Assembly: GCA_003996215.1 (NCBI GenBank)
Contig: QJPP01007220.1
Span: 868,001 to 932,000, forward strand
Direction: 5' to 3'
DNA length: 64,000 bases
Source: Jaltomata sinuosa
Taxonomy: Eukaryota > Streptophyta > Magnoliopsida > Solanales > Solanaceae
Shown here: positions 1 to 11,302 of the stretch, one piece after another
Numbering within the stretch: the first letter of the stretch is position 1
How the letters are laid out: each line of letters opens with the position of its first letter
Made by a program: the position numbers and the translations under genes
The notes under the pieces: model-generated
Seen by the model: the letters and a program-made list of their open reading frames with translations, nothing else
Database searches by the model: none
Told to the model about the DNA's origin: nothing

Positions 1-780
1 TCTGTCATGATAATCTGACTAGGCCTATCGGGTTTGCAATCTATGAGGATGTTGTTCTACTCTTACATCAATACTATCCCAATGGGACATTGGCTCAATT
101 TCTTCATGAGTTTAGCCAGAAACCTGAATATGAACCTGACTGGCCGACAAGACTTTCCATTGCCATTGGAGTTGCAGAAGGGTTAGCTTTCCTTCATCAC
201 GTGGCCATAATCCATCTTGATGTTTCTTCAGGGAATGTGTTTCTTGATTCTAAATTCACCCCTTTGGTTGCTGAAGTTGAAATATCCCGACTTCTTGATC
301 CATCTAGAGGTACTGCAAGCATTAGTGCTGTTGCTGGCTCATTTGGATACATTCCCCCAGGTATTCTAAGGCTTGAAAGACTTGGCTAATCATTTTATTT
401 TCTTTTTGTGGAAATTATACCTCTGGTGTCTGACTAATTCCTTTTCTTCAACAGAGTATGCATATACAATGCAAGTAACAGCTCCCGGAAATGTTTATAG
501 CTATGGGGTTGTTTTGCTCGAGATCCTTACCACCCGACTACCCGTTGATGAAGCTTTTGGTGAAGGAGTTGATTTGGTCAGGTGGGTTCACGGTGCATCT
601 GCAAGAGGAGAAACACCAGAGCAGATACTCGATGCGAGACTTAGCACCATTTCTTTTGCTTGGAGGAAAGAAATGCTTGCAACTCTAAAGGTCGCATTGA
701 TGTGCACAGATACCATTCCAGCAAAACGACCAAGAATGAAGAAGGTGGTAGAAATGCTTCAAGAGGTTACACAAAGTTGA
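1..780 (+). CDS. PXC3-like: LRR receptor-like (pseudo)kinase, PXC3 type, C-terminal part
   Basis: This is the 3' end of a plasma-membrane leucine-rich-repeat receptor-like kinase; the ectodomain, membrane segment and kinase N-lobe lie outside the window. I read exons <1..360 and 455..780 (codons start at position 3), joined by a 94-bp GT-AG intron that splits the PPEY motif. Visible segments are LAFLHHVAIIHLDVSSGNV (catalytic loop), GSFGYIPPEY (activation segment end) and the C-lobe, ending in VVEMLQEVTQS. The catalytic HRD reads HLD, the usual Lys after the loop Asp is Ser, and the DFG position reads VEI, so phosphotransfer is doubtful. That pattern and the overall wording match Arabidopsis PXC3 (At2g41820), a relative of the vascular receptor PXY. 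The specific orthology is recalled, not computed. The stop is at 778-780, and a 3' UTR probably follows for about 300 bp. Confidence 0.85.
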
Positions 781-2927
781 ATCAAACTCGTATCATCGAA
801 AAGGGGTCTGCTTAATCCCAGACCTTCAGATCATGAATCCCCGTGGAAATACAAAACTGTATGAAGTTTACTGTTCTTAGCCTAGACTAGAGGTCAAAAT
901 AGTTAAACTATGTATATTGTCTGAGGTTGTTGTTCTTCTCTGATCAGCTCCTAGGTTGTAATTTCGGTTTTCACATTAGAGAGAATCAGGAGGTTAGATG
1001 GGAAGGGTAAAAGCCAGAAGCAGTTCTTGATATGGTTTGTGTTATGTACCATTTTGCACTAGGCCTTCAATCATATATAGTTCTTTTTCTTCAACATGTG
1101 TAAATGGAGGTTTTGCATATCATGTTTTTTCTTACTGGAAGTGGTATGTTTGCAACTAGCTTGAGATCTGTCTTTTTCTTTTCATTTTCCTGGTTCTTCA
1201 GGGACAAGATAGACATAGATGCTACATCTGTGTTTACTCAGTTATACTTTTAAGCATTGACAATATTCTTCAACATATTAAAGCTAAACTGGACCAAAGG
1301 CGGAGCTAGAGGGGCGGAAGGTCAAAGCTTTGTGTATATATAGTAGATGTTGAACCCTTTTGGTGAAAATCCTGCCTTCGCTACTGTACTAGACCTTTCT
1401 ATAGAGTGAGTTCTCAATTGTATTTTACTTCCCTTTATATTAGGAAGGGAAAGACCTTAGGACTAAGGAACATATTGAGAAGTTTTTCATCCTGCTGCTG
1501 CTTCTGGTGTGTATAGATTATGAAAACAAAACAGTTCTTCTGGCTTCTTTCGATGTTATACAGGTATACTATACTCTTATCTCTGGTTAAATCTGAGATT
1601 TCTTACGATAAAGCTGATGCTTCACGAGCTGATGAGTTGTTGGAAAAGACCATTTCTGCTTTAATTTGCTACTGTAAATCTGTAGTTACTATTTTACTTC
1701 ATTGGCTTAAATGGTACAACATGGAAAGTGGAGATTCACATAGTCGACCCCAACTTGCTTGGGATTAAGGCATCACCATTCACCCAGTGTAAGAACTAAC
1801 TCTATACAAGTGTGTTACACTCTCTTTGTGAACTACTTTCACATGTAGGGAATCCCAAAAAGTCCACAATTTTTTTTTTACATCTTGGTTGTAATGCAAC
1901 TCAGGAATACAGCAACTGTAAGACCCTATATTTCATTACATGTATTGATCTATGCTTATTTTCAAAAACTCTATTGTTACTTTCCTGCCACAATGACCAA
2001 AAGATGCTTAAAGGGACTCTGTTCCATGTACATTTAAGTTGTTCCCTTATCATGCCAGCTCTGTACTGCTGCTTTGGATGATGCTGAAGCGTTCGTGCCA
2101 ACTCTTCTATTTCCCAGTCAGAAGGATTTCTTCTCCATCCATCATAGTTTTTGCAGTCTGCAATGGAGGCTTCCATTAAAAAAGTCACAGGGTAGGTTCC
2201 AGATAGGGGATTGTAACGATCACGATTAAACATGCACAATCCACAGTTCACTCAAAAACGAGACAAAGCATTGACTCTTCGAACTAAACATGAAAGCATC
2301 AACAAGGACATTTTAGTTCCATGTTGTTGGGTGCTTGAAAGAGCACAGACTCGATGAGCATGCTCACACTTCAATAGTTTCAAACTTGAGAAGACCGTGC
2401 TGGAAGCAATGCCATTCTCAGGTGGGAAGGTACACATGAAGAAGCAACAAAAGAAAGCATGAAACTAAGAAAAAAGTTAAGACAGATCACACGGAATAGC
2501 AATTATATGTCAAGGAAAAACAACGAAATAAAAACTATCCAACATTGTTACATACAAGTACCATGCTTGTCATATATAGAAGAGATGAGAGAGGGTGCAT
2601 CAGTGAGCTAATGATACATAACATAAGCTAATCATATACCGTTGATCAAGACTTTGAGGCTCCATTGATAATAGTATGACTACTCCTTCATATGATTGTC
2701 GCCAGCTCTCCTTCATACTGGAATCGCCCTTAATGGATGAAAGAACTGCAGAATAAACGGGAGAAACATCCACCTCTGAAGCTAAACAGATTAAACAGTC
2801 TTTTCATTTCATTCCAAATGCCTATGAATCCTGCTTAAACAGTTCTTTCACTTTTCTTTTCATTTCTGTTTATACTCTCTTTCAACACCTGCACCTGATT
2901 ATAGTGGCACAAGCATAAAGACCAGAG
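781..2927. other. Intergenic stretch, 3' UTR of kinase gene plus repeat debris
   Basis: No convincing gene. The first 300 bp probably hold the 3' UTR and poly(A) signals of the receptor kinase. Around 1294-1385 is a short palindrome-like sequence (aaaggcggagctag ... cctgccttcgctactg) of the kind left by small non-autonomous DNA transposons in nightshades. At 1733-1770 is the phrase cgaccccaacttgcttggg, a common SINE or LINE tail in this family. A LINE relic on the minus strand is listed separately. The rest shows nothing I recognise. Confidence 0.5.
1904..2180 (-). pseudogene. LINE reverse-transcriptase C-terminal relic
   Basis: A minus-strand reading frame contains RRNPSDWEIEELARTLQ followed by IFWSLWQESNNRVFEN. 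Both resemble the region after the reverse transcriptase, including the zinc-binding (zf-RVT) part, of plant L1-type LINE ORF2 proteins. The middle of that region is missing and the flanks are not coding, so this is a decayed fragment. Assignment is from wording only. Confidence 0.5.
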
Positions 2928-4157
2928 TTAAGTTGTGAATTTCATTTCCTCATCATTTGTACAATCCAAGTCCTTTATATTTGAATTACCCCGATCTATT
3001 GGCCTGTTGTTCAACCTTCTCTGTCTCAATATACCTCCCGACTCCTTCATCAAATTGATGTACTTTTTTCTAACTTTTGCTAATGGATGTTCCTCGATAG
3101 CCCCTCTATCACAGTAAGCTTCTTTTAGTATTGCGGTGCAAGTCTTGTTCATCAATGACAAATTGAAGATATGAGGATGCCTCTCAAATGCCTTGTGAAC
3201 TTTTTGCGGCAAACCCAAGTATTTCCTAAGACACAACAGCTTCTTCCTTTCTGCAGCATGCTCAACAAACAAACTAAGCAGCTCATGAAGCACACCCACC
3301 ACTCGTTTTTCTGCTATATCACTATTTGGATCCAAACCTGAATAATCCTCATAGGGTGAAACATATGGAAATCTCTGAAACTCATCATACCAGTCTGCAA
3401 TCTTTCTTTTAAGCCTCAACCCCTTTGATGGATACAGTGGAAATTCTATTCCCTCACCCTCCACCCCACTATACACTCCCCTCTTCATCGCATTCCTCTG
3501 CATCACTGATAAGAACCTTTCACTCCCGTCAACATTAACAGCCAGGCCTTTTAATCCATCTTCCATTTGTACAACTCTGAAACACCCATCAAGATTGTCT
3601 TCCGGTTTGCTTAAGAATTCGTCAGGTAACCCCAAATACCACTGCATACCCTGAATTATCTTTAGAGGAAGCATCTGATCCCTGCCACTCATCAGTATCA
3701 ACTTCTTCAGCCTCAAAATGATATCATCCTTAAATTTTACATAGACCTCTCTCTCCTCTCTATCAAGCTCAATAGCTCTCTGGGTCAGCTTAAACCAAGG
3801 CAAATTGTAGTTAGGGCCAGCAAATTCCTCAAAAACAGATGGGTACAACCTTAAGAACCTCGCAACCTTGATAGGTATTCCTAACTCTAAGCCTTTCTTT
3901 GATATAGCAGAAATAGGGATGCAGTAATCATCAGGCGAAGAGGAGACTATGCAGTTCTTGAGAGCAATTAAAGGCTTGAGTTGCACGGATCTGTGAATGG
4001 TATCAATGGAGTCAAAAAAAGAGTCTTTCTTCCATTTCATGTACACATCTACATAGGCCTGCCTCTGGGTGTATGAGCTGGGATGTGGATGGTTGGGAAA
4101 GAAAACTTCATGCAGGAGACATACAGAATTCCTGCTTCTCCTGATGATCATTGCCAT
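2928..4157 (-). CDS. PORR-domain organelle RNA-binding protein (WTF1/RPD1 family)
   Basis: A single-exon reading frame of 409 residues. I chose the ATG at 4157, giving MAMIIRRSRNS, over the longer frame opening at 4235. The chosen start gives a basic, Ser/Arg-rich N-terminus expected for an organelle targeting peptide. The body carries the plant organelle RNA recognition (PORR, DUF860) pattern: KDSFFDSIDTIHRSVQLKP, PISAISKKGLELGIPIKVARFLRLYPSVFEEF, and later FPYVSPYEDYSGLDP and HPHIFNLSLMNKTCTAILKEAY. Known members (WTF1, WTF9, RPD1) bind group II introns in chloroplasts or mitochondria and help splice them; which organelle applies here is not decided by the sequence. A probable non-coding first exon lies near 5.5 kb, so transcription likely starts there and the leader contains an intron. 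The frame is intact and nothing is missing. Confidence 0.88.
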   Translation of the reverse strand: MAMIIRRSRNSVCLLHEVFFPNHPHPSSYTQRQAYVDVYMKWKKDSFFDSIDTIHRSVQLKPLIALKNCIVSSSPDDYCIPISAISKKGLELGIPIKVARFLRLYPSVFEEFAGPNYNLPWFKLTQRAIELDREEREVYVKFKDDIILRLKKLILMSGRDQMLPLKIIQGMQWYLGLPDEFLSKPEDNLDGCFRVVQMEDGLKGLAVNVDGSERFLSVMQRNAMKRGVYSGVEGEGIEFPLYPSKGLRLKRKIADWYDEFQRFPYVSPYEDYSGLDPNSDIAEKRVVGVLHELLSLFVEHAAERKKLLCLRKYLGLPQKVHKAFERHPHIFNLSLMNKTCTAILKEAYCDRGAIEEHPLAKVRKKYINLMKESGGILRQRRLNNRPIDRGNSNIKDLDCTNDEEMKFTT

Positions 4158-5477
4158 CACCTTCTTTATGTGTTTCTGTGCTGTTTGACTTTGTCTTTTC
4201 AGGTCTTGGGAGAGGCAGCGGGTTGATATCAACACACACTGAGTTATATATGCTAGTTGCTGTTGGCCCGTGCTCTGAGACCAAAACCAAGAAGAATATG
4301 CAGTTTAAAGGAGCTTAAAAGCAGCAATAGTCTTTTCTGTTTGTGGCAAGCTAACACTCTCAGGGATAGCTGGTTAATGCACTTTACTGGTCACTGGACT
4401 CCTGGAGGCCACTTCATTATACTGGCTGCCTCGCTTTGTGCATCTATCCTTCTTGTTGATGAGCTTGAAACTATGGTAATGGCTGAACAACCCGTATGTA
4501 TATTCACCGGAAGGCAAAAGAACCTGAACACATTACCCGCAACATGAGTCTATTGTTTGGAGGAATAAATTGAAAGCATATAGAAGCGATCAGTATCTTA
4601 ACATGTTTTGAAGCGTCAATTAATCAGACAAAGCATTAGTTCATTGATGTACAAAGAATTTCAACTACGGTCTCACACTTCCAATTTCAAATGCTAATTA
4701 TTAAGAAACAGAAACCCAGTATAGAAAATCTGAGAACCAATCCAAAACCATCAATGGAAGCTCAAAAACCAACTAAAAGACTCAAACTTTATGAAACACG
4801 ACTTACTGTTGAATAGCATAAGCTGTAGTCCTTATTCTACGAAAATTTTAGTATAATAATATCACACAATTCCTCTATGTTCAAATGCCAACTACTATGA
4901 AACAGAACTCCAGTCCATAAAAATCCAACACAACCAATGGAAGCTCAAAAACTAACTAAAAGACAAAAAAATTATGAAACAAGATTTACCATTCCTCAAT
5001 GTTTAATTCGTTTTTCTACTAAGAAACAGAAAACAGTTCATAAAAAGTCAGAAATAATCCAAAATCATCAATGTTAGCTCAAAAACCAACAAAAAGACAC
5101 AAACTTTATGAAACAAGATTTACTACTGCATAGCCTAAGCTGTAACACATACTCTTAAGAATTTTTCCCAGTATAAATATCACACAATTCCTTAATTTTT
5201 AAATGCTTATTCTACTAATAAACAAAAACCCACTTCATAGACAGTGAAAACAATCCAAAACCATCAATGGAAGCTCAAAAGATACAAAATTTATGAAAAC
5301 AAGAATTAGCAACTTTGTCTATTACTTAATTTAGAGTGACCAATAACCATAGTGTCCGGGCCAGCTTTAGCTCACCTCGACTAATTCTACGGGATATGAG
5401 CATCTATTGTTGGCTCCTTTTCTATGAAAATCTTTAATAAAGAAAAAAACAATAAAAAAAAACTTTATGGAACTTAC
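4158..5477 (-). other. Probable 5'-leader intron of the PORR gene, with tandem repeats
   Basis: Non-coding. Between about 4690 and 5310 there are about four imperfect copies of a unit that includes ccatcaatggaagctcaaa, actttatgaaac(a)agattta and atcacacaattcct, spaced about 150-200 bp apart. A good minus-strand splice donor (GTAAGT) begins at 5477. The acceptor is not certain; one possibility is the cag just upstream of 4190. Intron status is inference. Confidence 0.45.
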
Positions 5478-5575
5478 CGGTGACCGGAGAATTTTGCGGC
5501 GGCCGATACAAAACGACAGCATATAGAGGCAAAGCTGATGAAGGCGAGGAACCTTAAGAGAGGAAAGGAACTCTG
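5478..5575 (-). other. Candidate non-coding first exon of the PORR gene
   Basis: On the minus strand this short, locally GC-richer stretch (ggccgccgcaaaattctccgg and surroundings) ends exactly at a consensus donor, CCG|GTAAGTT. It has no long reading frame. The upstream edge is a guess. Its position 1.3 kb upstream of the intact PORR reading frame, same strand, makes a 5' UTR exon the simplest explanation. Confidence 0.4.
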
Positions 5576-5624
5576 GGCTGGACTTTTTTAATTGGGCCTA
5601 CATCATATGGCCCAATCATAAATG

Positions 5625-6118
5625 GGTCATTTGCACAAATACTATTTTGAGGTTGTGTTTAAAAAGTGATCAAAAATAGTCATGATATCGAAATAACAAA
5701 TAACTTTTTACGGGGTGAAAGTTTATACTTATGGAACTTATGTTGAGCAAGGCAAAAGTTCAGTTTCATAATCCACAAGTTATGTCGTAAAAGGCATAAC
5801 AAGTTATGTCATACCGCGTAACTTAATTTCTACAGAACTTATGACGAGCGAGGCAAAAATTCAATTTCAAAACCTACAAATTATGTGTAAAAGGCATAAC
5901 TTAATTCCTACATAACTTATGTTGAGCGAGGCAAAAAAATTTCAACTTATGTTGAACGAATTAGGTCTTAAAAATACTACATAACTTATGCCACATAAAT
6001 AATTCTTACGGAACTTATGCAGAGTGAGACAAAAGTTCACTAAACTTAGGAACTCACACACATGATAATTCAAGTATGAAACTCAAAAAATGGGATATTT
6101 TAGGTGTGTATTTGACCC
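5625..6118. mobile_element. TIR element with internal tandem repeats (candidate non-autonomous DNA transposon)
   Basis: The left end reads gggtcatttgcacaaatac and the right end reads gtgtatttgaccc, an imperfect inverted pair. Between them is a degenerate tandem array built on 'aacttatgttgagcgaggcaaa' and 'aagttatg...aaaaggcataac' phrases. No clear target-site duplication was found, so the ends are provisional. The plan (TIRs around an internal array) resembles the larger element at 56.3 kb. Confidence 0.4.
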
Positions 6119-6139
6119 TTTTAACTTATCTAAATAACC

Positions 6140-6251
6140 GGTATAAAGACAAATAGACATTGCTCAAGAGTTCAAGAAATCCAAGCTGGAATTATTGACT
6201 GTTAGATCATTATCTACCCAAGAGATTAACACATAAAACAAGATTAAATTA
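6140..6251 (+). repeat. Upstream flank of the duplicated protease gene, cut off by the Copia insertion
   Basis: This stretch (aatccaagctggaattattgactgttag ...) matches 16063-16150, the region upstream of the intact protease gene. The match resumes on the other side of the retrotransposon from 11719. It shows that the Copia element landed inside a pre-existing duplicate of the protease 5' region. Confidence 0.7.
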
Positions 6252-6667
6252 TGTAAGAAAACAATGAAGAAACGATTGGGAAAATTTTCTGTTGTATATT
6301 CATTTCTCTATACATGTATTTATATATCCAGATCTGTACAGAGTAAAATAAAGGAATAATGATTATATCCTATACAGTTGTCTTACTTTTATTCGTTGCT
6401 ATGTAACAAAAAAGAAACAAACAAATATGCTCTCATGTGAGTAGTCACGTGAGAGAAAGTTATGGTCCATCACCCATATTTCTTGATCAAACGGTGGAGA
6501 ATTAATTCATCATATCACCTTGTGATTTCCTCCACGTGGATTTAGCTTAAGACAAAAGGACACTGACTTTGTCCGAGTCTCTGGACAGCTTTAAACATTT
6601 CAGTTCATCTTCTCCAAAATTCTTTTGAACCTTCTTTGGTTTCTTGATGGAGTTATTGATTCCAACA
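6252..6667 (-). repeat. 3' LTR of the Copia element
   Basis: Matches 11303-11718 with about ten differences. On the minus strand it starts TGTTGGAATC and ends TTTTCTTACA. It is the 3' LTR because the polypurine tract abuts its 6667 end. Confidence 0.95.
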
Positions 6668-7946
6668 TCCCCCCTCAAGGTGGAGGGGAGGGACATGACC
6701 CCCCAACTTGCTAAGAATAGAGCGATGAGAGGCGCCGGAGAGAGGTTTAGTGAATATATCGACCAACTGAAGAGAAGATGGGAGAAAAGACAGAGTGATG
6801 AGCCCGGAAAAATATTGTTGACGAACGAAATGGCAGTCTAATTCGACATGCTTTGTTCGTTCATGAAAAATTGGGTTGCGCGCTATGTGAATGGCGGCCT
6901 GACTGTCGGAATATAATGGAATATGAAGGGAAATAAGCGCAGAAAGATCATCAAGCAGACGGACAAGCCATGTGAGCTTAGTGGTTACTCGACGCATAGA
7001 GCGATACTCAGCTTCGGCTGAGGAGAGTGAGATCGACACTTGTTTCTTCGATTTCCAAGAAATCAGAGCACCTCCAATAGTGACATAGAAGCCACTAACA
7101 GATCTCCGAGATTCTTTACAAGCGGCCCAGTCCGCATCACAAAATGCAATAAGGAGAAAGAAGGATTGGAGAAAAGAAGGATTCCTTGTCCTGGATCTAG
7201 ACTTAGGTAACGCAAAACTCTGAGAGCAGCAGAGTAGTGAGTAAAGCAAGGATTTTGCATATGTTGACTCAGGGAAAGTACAGGAAAATAAAGATCTGGT
7301 CGGGTATGCGTCAAATAATTAAGCTTACCGACCAGATGCCGATAAAGGGTAGGGTTGTCCATGAGAGGACCATCAGCAGCAGCTTGGAGGAAGGATCTAT
7401 GGGAGAAGAAACTGAGGGCAAGTGAGACACATCAAACTCAGCTAAAAGATCCAAGGTAAACTTTCTTTGGCTAACGATAAAACCGTGTTTCTCCTGTAAG
7501 ATTTCCATACCAAGAAAATAGTGAATGCTGCCCAAGTTCTTGACTTTGAATTCTGAATGTAGAAAACTCTTGATTTCCTCGATTTCCAAGAGATTATTCC
7601 CGGTTAGGAGAATATCATCGACATAGACTGCCAAGATTGAAACTAGATCCCCTGATTTTTAAAAAAATAATGAGTAATCATTCAAAGACGAAGAATAACC
7701 TTTATAACTCAGTGCACCGGCCAATCTAGCATACCATTGCCGTGAAGCCTGTTTAAGGCCATATAAGGATTTTCGTAGGAGACACACATGCTTAGGACTA
7801 GGACCAGATAAGCCAGCAGGGAACCTCATGAAAACTTCTTCCTGTAAGTCTCCATGCAGAAATGCATTGTTGACATCCAGTTGAGAGACAAACCAACCCC
7901 TCTTAGATGCAATAGTGAGCAGACACCTAATCTTAGTCATTTTCAC
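6653..7946 (-). pseudogene. Copia pol remnant: reverse transcriptase and RNase H
   Basis: Four overlapping minus-strand pieces in different frames together cover the end of pol. The first (7946-7659) has QLDVNNAFLHGDLQEEV and LYGLKQ of the reverse transcriptase. The second (7634-7311) has the catalytic YVDD in AVYVDDILLTGNN. The third (7362-7063) has LVGKLNYLTHTRPDL, and the last (7249-6653) has FCDADWAACKESRRSVSGF and SSAEAEYRSM of RNase H. The frame breaks between them, plus a stop after the first, show the gene is dead. The part between 8460 and 7947 that should link integrase to reverse transcriptase is recognisable only as broken sequence. Confidence 0.9.
6668..6681 (-). other. Polypurine tract of the Copia element
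   Basis: On the minus strand the run CTTGAGGGGGGA lies directly before the TG that opens the 3' LTR. This is the plus-strand priming site of LTR retrotransposons. Confidence 0.85.
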
Positions 7947-8460
7947 AACAGGTGAAAATGTTTCTGTGTAGTCTATCCCTTCTCTTTGAATATCCCCCAG
8001 GCCAAAAGCCTAGCTTTAAGTCTTTCAACACTCCCATCTGATAAATGTTTTACCTTGTACACCCATTTACAAGGTAGAGCTTTCTTTCCTTCGGGTAATT
8101 CCACAACATCCCATGTGTGATTATCTTGCAAAGCCTGTATCTCCAAATTCATTGCTTCAGCCTATCCTGGATGTTGAGAAGCTTCATTATAACTTTGAGG
8201 TTCTGTAAGGATAGAGATAGATTGCAAGACATGCTAGTTATTGGGTGATAAAGAAGTAAATGAAAAGGCTTGTGGTTTATCAACACAACCAAAACAAGCA
8301 TTATCCAAATCAGTCAACATGATACTATTGCAAATGTAGTATTTTAAGTAATTTGGTTTGTTGGAAATTCTGATTGTCCTCCTAGGAGTAACAGGTTGGG
8401 GAGGAACTGGAAGAATGTTTTGAGAAATTGTTGGGGTGGTGTGATCATCTACTGCATTGT

Positions 8461-9894
8461 CTAGCTCAGGAGAAGGAGGATCAGATGGTGTGGGAGTAGA
8501 GGAAGAACTGGGAGGAGAAAAGGGAGATGATTGTGAGGAAAGATTGTTGTCTTGAAAAGGTAAAAAGATGGTTTCTGAGGATACTGGTAGGTAGGAAAGA
8601 AAGGTGTATTTAGTGGTTTACCTATAGCAAAAGGGTAGTGATCTTCATGAAACTTCACATCTCTGGACACAATAATTTTTTTTGTGTCCAACTCCAACAA
8701 CTTATATCCCTTTTGATGAATAGGATACGCCAACAGAACGCATGCCTTTTCCCTTGCTTCAAACCTCTTCCTTCCTTGGACAAGAGTGGAAGCATAGCAT
8801 AGGCAACCAAAATTTCTCAGATAGTGATTTGAAGGTGGTTGATTAAAGAGTACCTCATATGGTGTTTTTCCCTTAAGAACACTAGAAGGTAGTTTGTTGA
8901 TTAAATGTGTAGCAGTCAAAATAGATTCACCCCAATATGATATAGGCATCTTGTATTGGAACATGAGGCCCCTTGCAACTTCCAATAGATGCCTATGCTT
9001 CCTCTCAACAATCCCATTTTGTTGAGGGGTAGCTGAGCAAGATCCCTGATGAATAATGCCTTCTGATGCTAAGAAAGCTGCCTCCTGTGAACCTTTCCCC
9101 AGTTCAAGAGCATTGTCAGATCTTATCATCTGAACTTTCACCTCAAATTGCCTTTCTACCATAGATAAAAAGCTTTTAAGCGTGGGAAAAGCATTACTCT
9201 TACCACTCAATAGGAAAGTCCAAACACCTCTACTATAATCATCTACTATAGTAAGAAAGTATTTAAAACCATTGTGAGTACTTGACTTGTAAGGACCCCA
9301 TGTATCAATGTGAATAAGTTGGAAAATTCTTTTGGATTTGATGCCACTGACAGGAAAAGGGAGTCTAGTTTGCTTAGATTTAGGACAAACACCATAAACA
9401 AACTCAGAATCTGAATCACAATGAAGGAAATGTAAAGGTTTCATTGCTGAAAATGGGAGATGTCCCAATCTTACATGCCAAAGCTTTACATCATTGATAG
9501 CTATGGCATTTGCAGAATTAGAAATGGAAACAGAAACTTCATTGGAATTTCTTCCTTGTGGAAAAGAAAATACATTGGCATTAAATAAAATCTTAGACCT
9601 AGGACTAGTGGGTTCCAATAAGTAGAGAACTTCTCTAACTTCACCAAAAACTTGAGGACTCTTCATTGAAAGGCCCTGCAAGAGACACCCACTAGATGTA
9701 AATAAGACATCAAGTCCAAATTGATCACATAACTTATGTACTGATAATAAGTTATATTTGAAAGCTGGAACATAAAGGACATTCAACAGGACTAAGCCTG
9801 GCAGAATAGAAAGACTCCCTGTATGAGTAACACTTACCTTAAAAGAATTAGGCAAACTAATGTTCAAAGGTACATGGAGAGGAGCTAAAGACAA
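8461..9894 (-). pseudogene. Copia pol remnant: GAG-pre-integrase and integrase core
   Basis: The longest open stretch of the element (477 residues). It shows the pre-integrase WHVRLGHLPF motif with CxxC-like residues and the integrase core: HIDTWGPYKSSTHNGFKYF, FLTIVDDYSRGVWTFLL, then RSDNALEL and QQNGIVERKHRHLLEVAR, giving the D, D and E catalytic positions. The C-terminal tail turns into out-of-frame sequence. It is separated from the upstream protease by a stop or frame break near 9900. Confidence 0.9.
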
Positions 9895-9907
9895 GAAAGA
9901 ATTGGAA

Positions 9908-11240
9908 TTATAACACGTGTTCAGATGCTCCTGAATCTATAATCCAGGTGCTAGAATTTAAAGTAGAAAAACAACAATCTGTATACTTAAGAATAGTACC
10001 AGCAAGATTAATTCCTGCATTTGTTGACTGCCTCATTTTGCTTTGCTTATACATACTCAACATTTCTGATATATGCTCATTGTTGTATTGATCCAAACTG
10101 TTGTTATTGTTTGCCTCAATTGATCTTCCTATCATGTGTTCATCCTCTTCAATAGTTGCCACTGCATTTCCCCTTACTTGTTCCTGAAAATTCTTAGGAT
10201 TAGTAAATTGAAAGTCCTCTGGAAAACCAATTAGCCTGAAACAATCCTCTAGAACATGTCCTGTTTTTCCACAATAGGTACAACTGACATTAGGATTGTA
10301 CTTCTTCTTCCCCTTGAATCTCTGTGGTTGTCTGGCAAATTTCTGATTATTGTTTCCAAATTTTTGAGTTGGAACAGTTGGTTTGGTTGCTTGAGTTTTA
10401 AACTTCTGATTACCCTTTCCTTGCCCTGTTGCCATGAATGATGCAAACTCAGCCATTAATAGTGCATTAGGATACTTTCCCTGTCTAGTGACCATGAAGG
10501 AAGAAGATTCACCATTGAACTGGGCATTTGCATAAACCTCTTTTTGATTCTCATCCTGTAGCAAAAGAGAATAGGCAAAATCCATACTAGGCAAAGGGCT
10601 CATCATGAGGATATTACCTCTTGCTTGTGCATAGGCATCATTCAAACCCATTAAAAATTGAATCAATCTTTGGTCCATTAGAGATTTGGTCAATTTTTCT
10701 TTTCATTGACACACACACACAAGTACAGCAAACAAGCAAGTTCAAAGAGTCCAGTTCATCCCACAGACGCTTAAGCTTTGTAAAATATCCAGATATGTCA
10801 CTATTACCTTGAACTAAGACTGAAATTTCCTTTTGCAGATGGTACAACTTAGCTCCATTGAATCTACCAAAACGTTGTTCCAGGCTGTCCCAAAGCTCTT
10901 TGGCAGTCTTAGAATAGATGACACTATTACCGATGTCCTTTGACAAGGCATTCAACAGCCAAGAAATCGCCATGTCGTTGCAGCAACTCCATTGCTCAAA
11001 ATCTGGAGCAGTGAGATTTGGTGCCACACACACTCCATTGATAAAACTCAACTTCTTCTTTGCAGATAAAGCTATCAGAATGGATCTTCTCCATCCTGGG
11101 TAACCACGACCATCGAAGACTGAGTTCACTAAATTCATTCCTGGTGAATCAGAAGGAGCTAAGAAGTAAGGGTGATTATTGTTGATGGCTCCATTAGCAG
11201 GAGCAGGTGTGGCATCAGCCACTGTGATTCCTTGAGCCAT
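9908..11240 (-). pseudogene. Copia gag and protease remnant, frameshifted
   Basis: Two frames overlap near 10640-10693. The first (from ATG at 11240) encodes the UBN2-type gag core with YPGWRRSILIALSAKKKL and LWDSLEQRFG. The second carries LIQFLMGLNDAYAQARGNIL, the CCHC zinc knuckle CTYCGKTGHVLEDC and the start of the aspartic protease, WIIDSGASEHV. A frameshift near 10690 and a stop just after the protease active site prevent a continuous product. Confidence 0.9.
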
Positions 11241-11290
11241 TCAGCTAAAAGATAGAGTTGATTTAGGAAAGGGTTTTGGATCGAGTTATT

Positions 11291-11302
11291 GCTCTGATAC
11301 CA
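11291..11302 (-). other. Primer-binding site of the Copia element
   Basis: Directly next to the 5' LTR the minus strand reads TGGTATCAGAGC, complementary to the 3' end of initiator methionine tRNA. This is the usual primer of plant Copia elements. Confidence 0.92.

Noticed and set aside
4158..4235. Longer N-terminus for the PORR protein
   Set aside because: The ATG at 4157 directly opens a targeting-like basic sequence; the 26 extra residues are not typical and lie in the presumed leader. Not excluded without cDNA.
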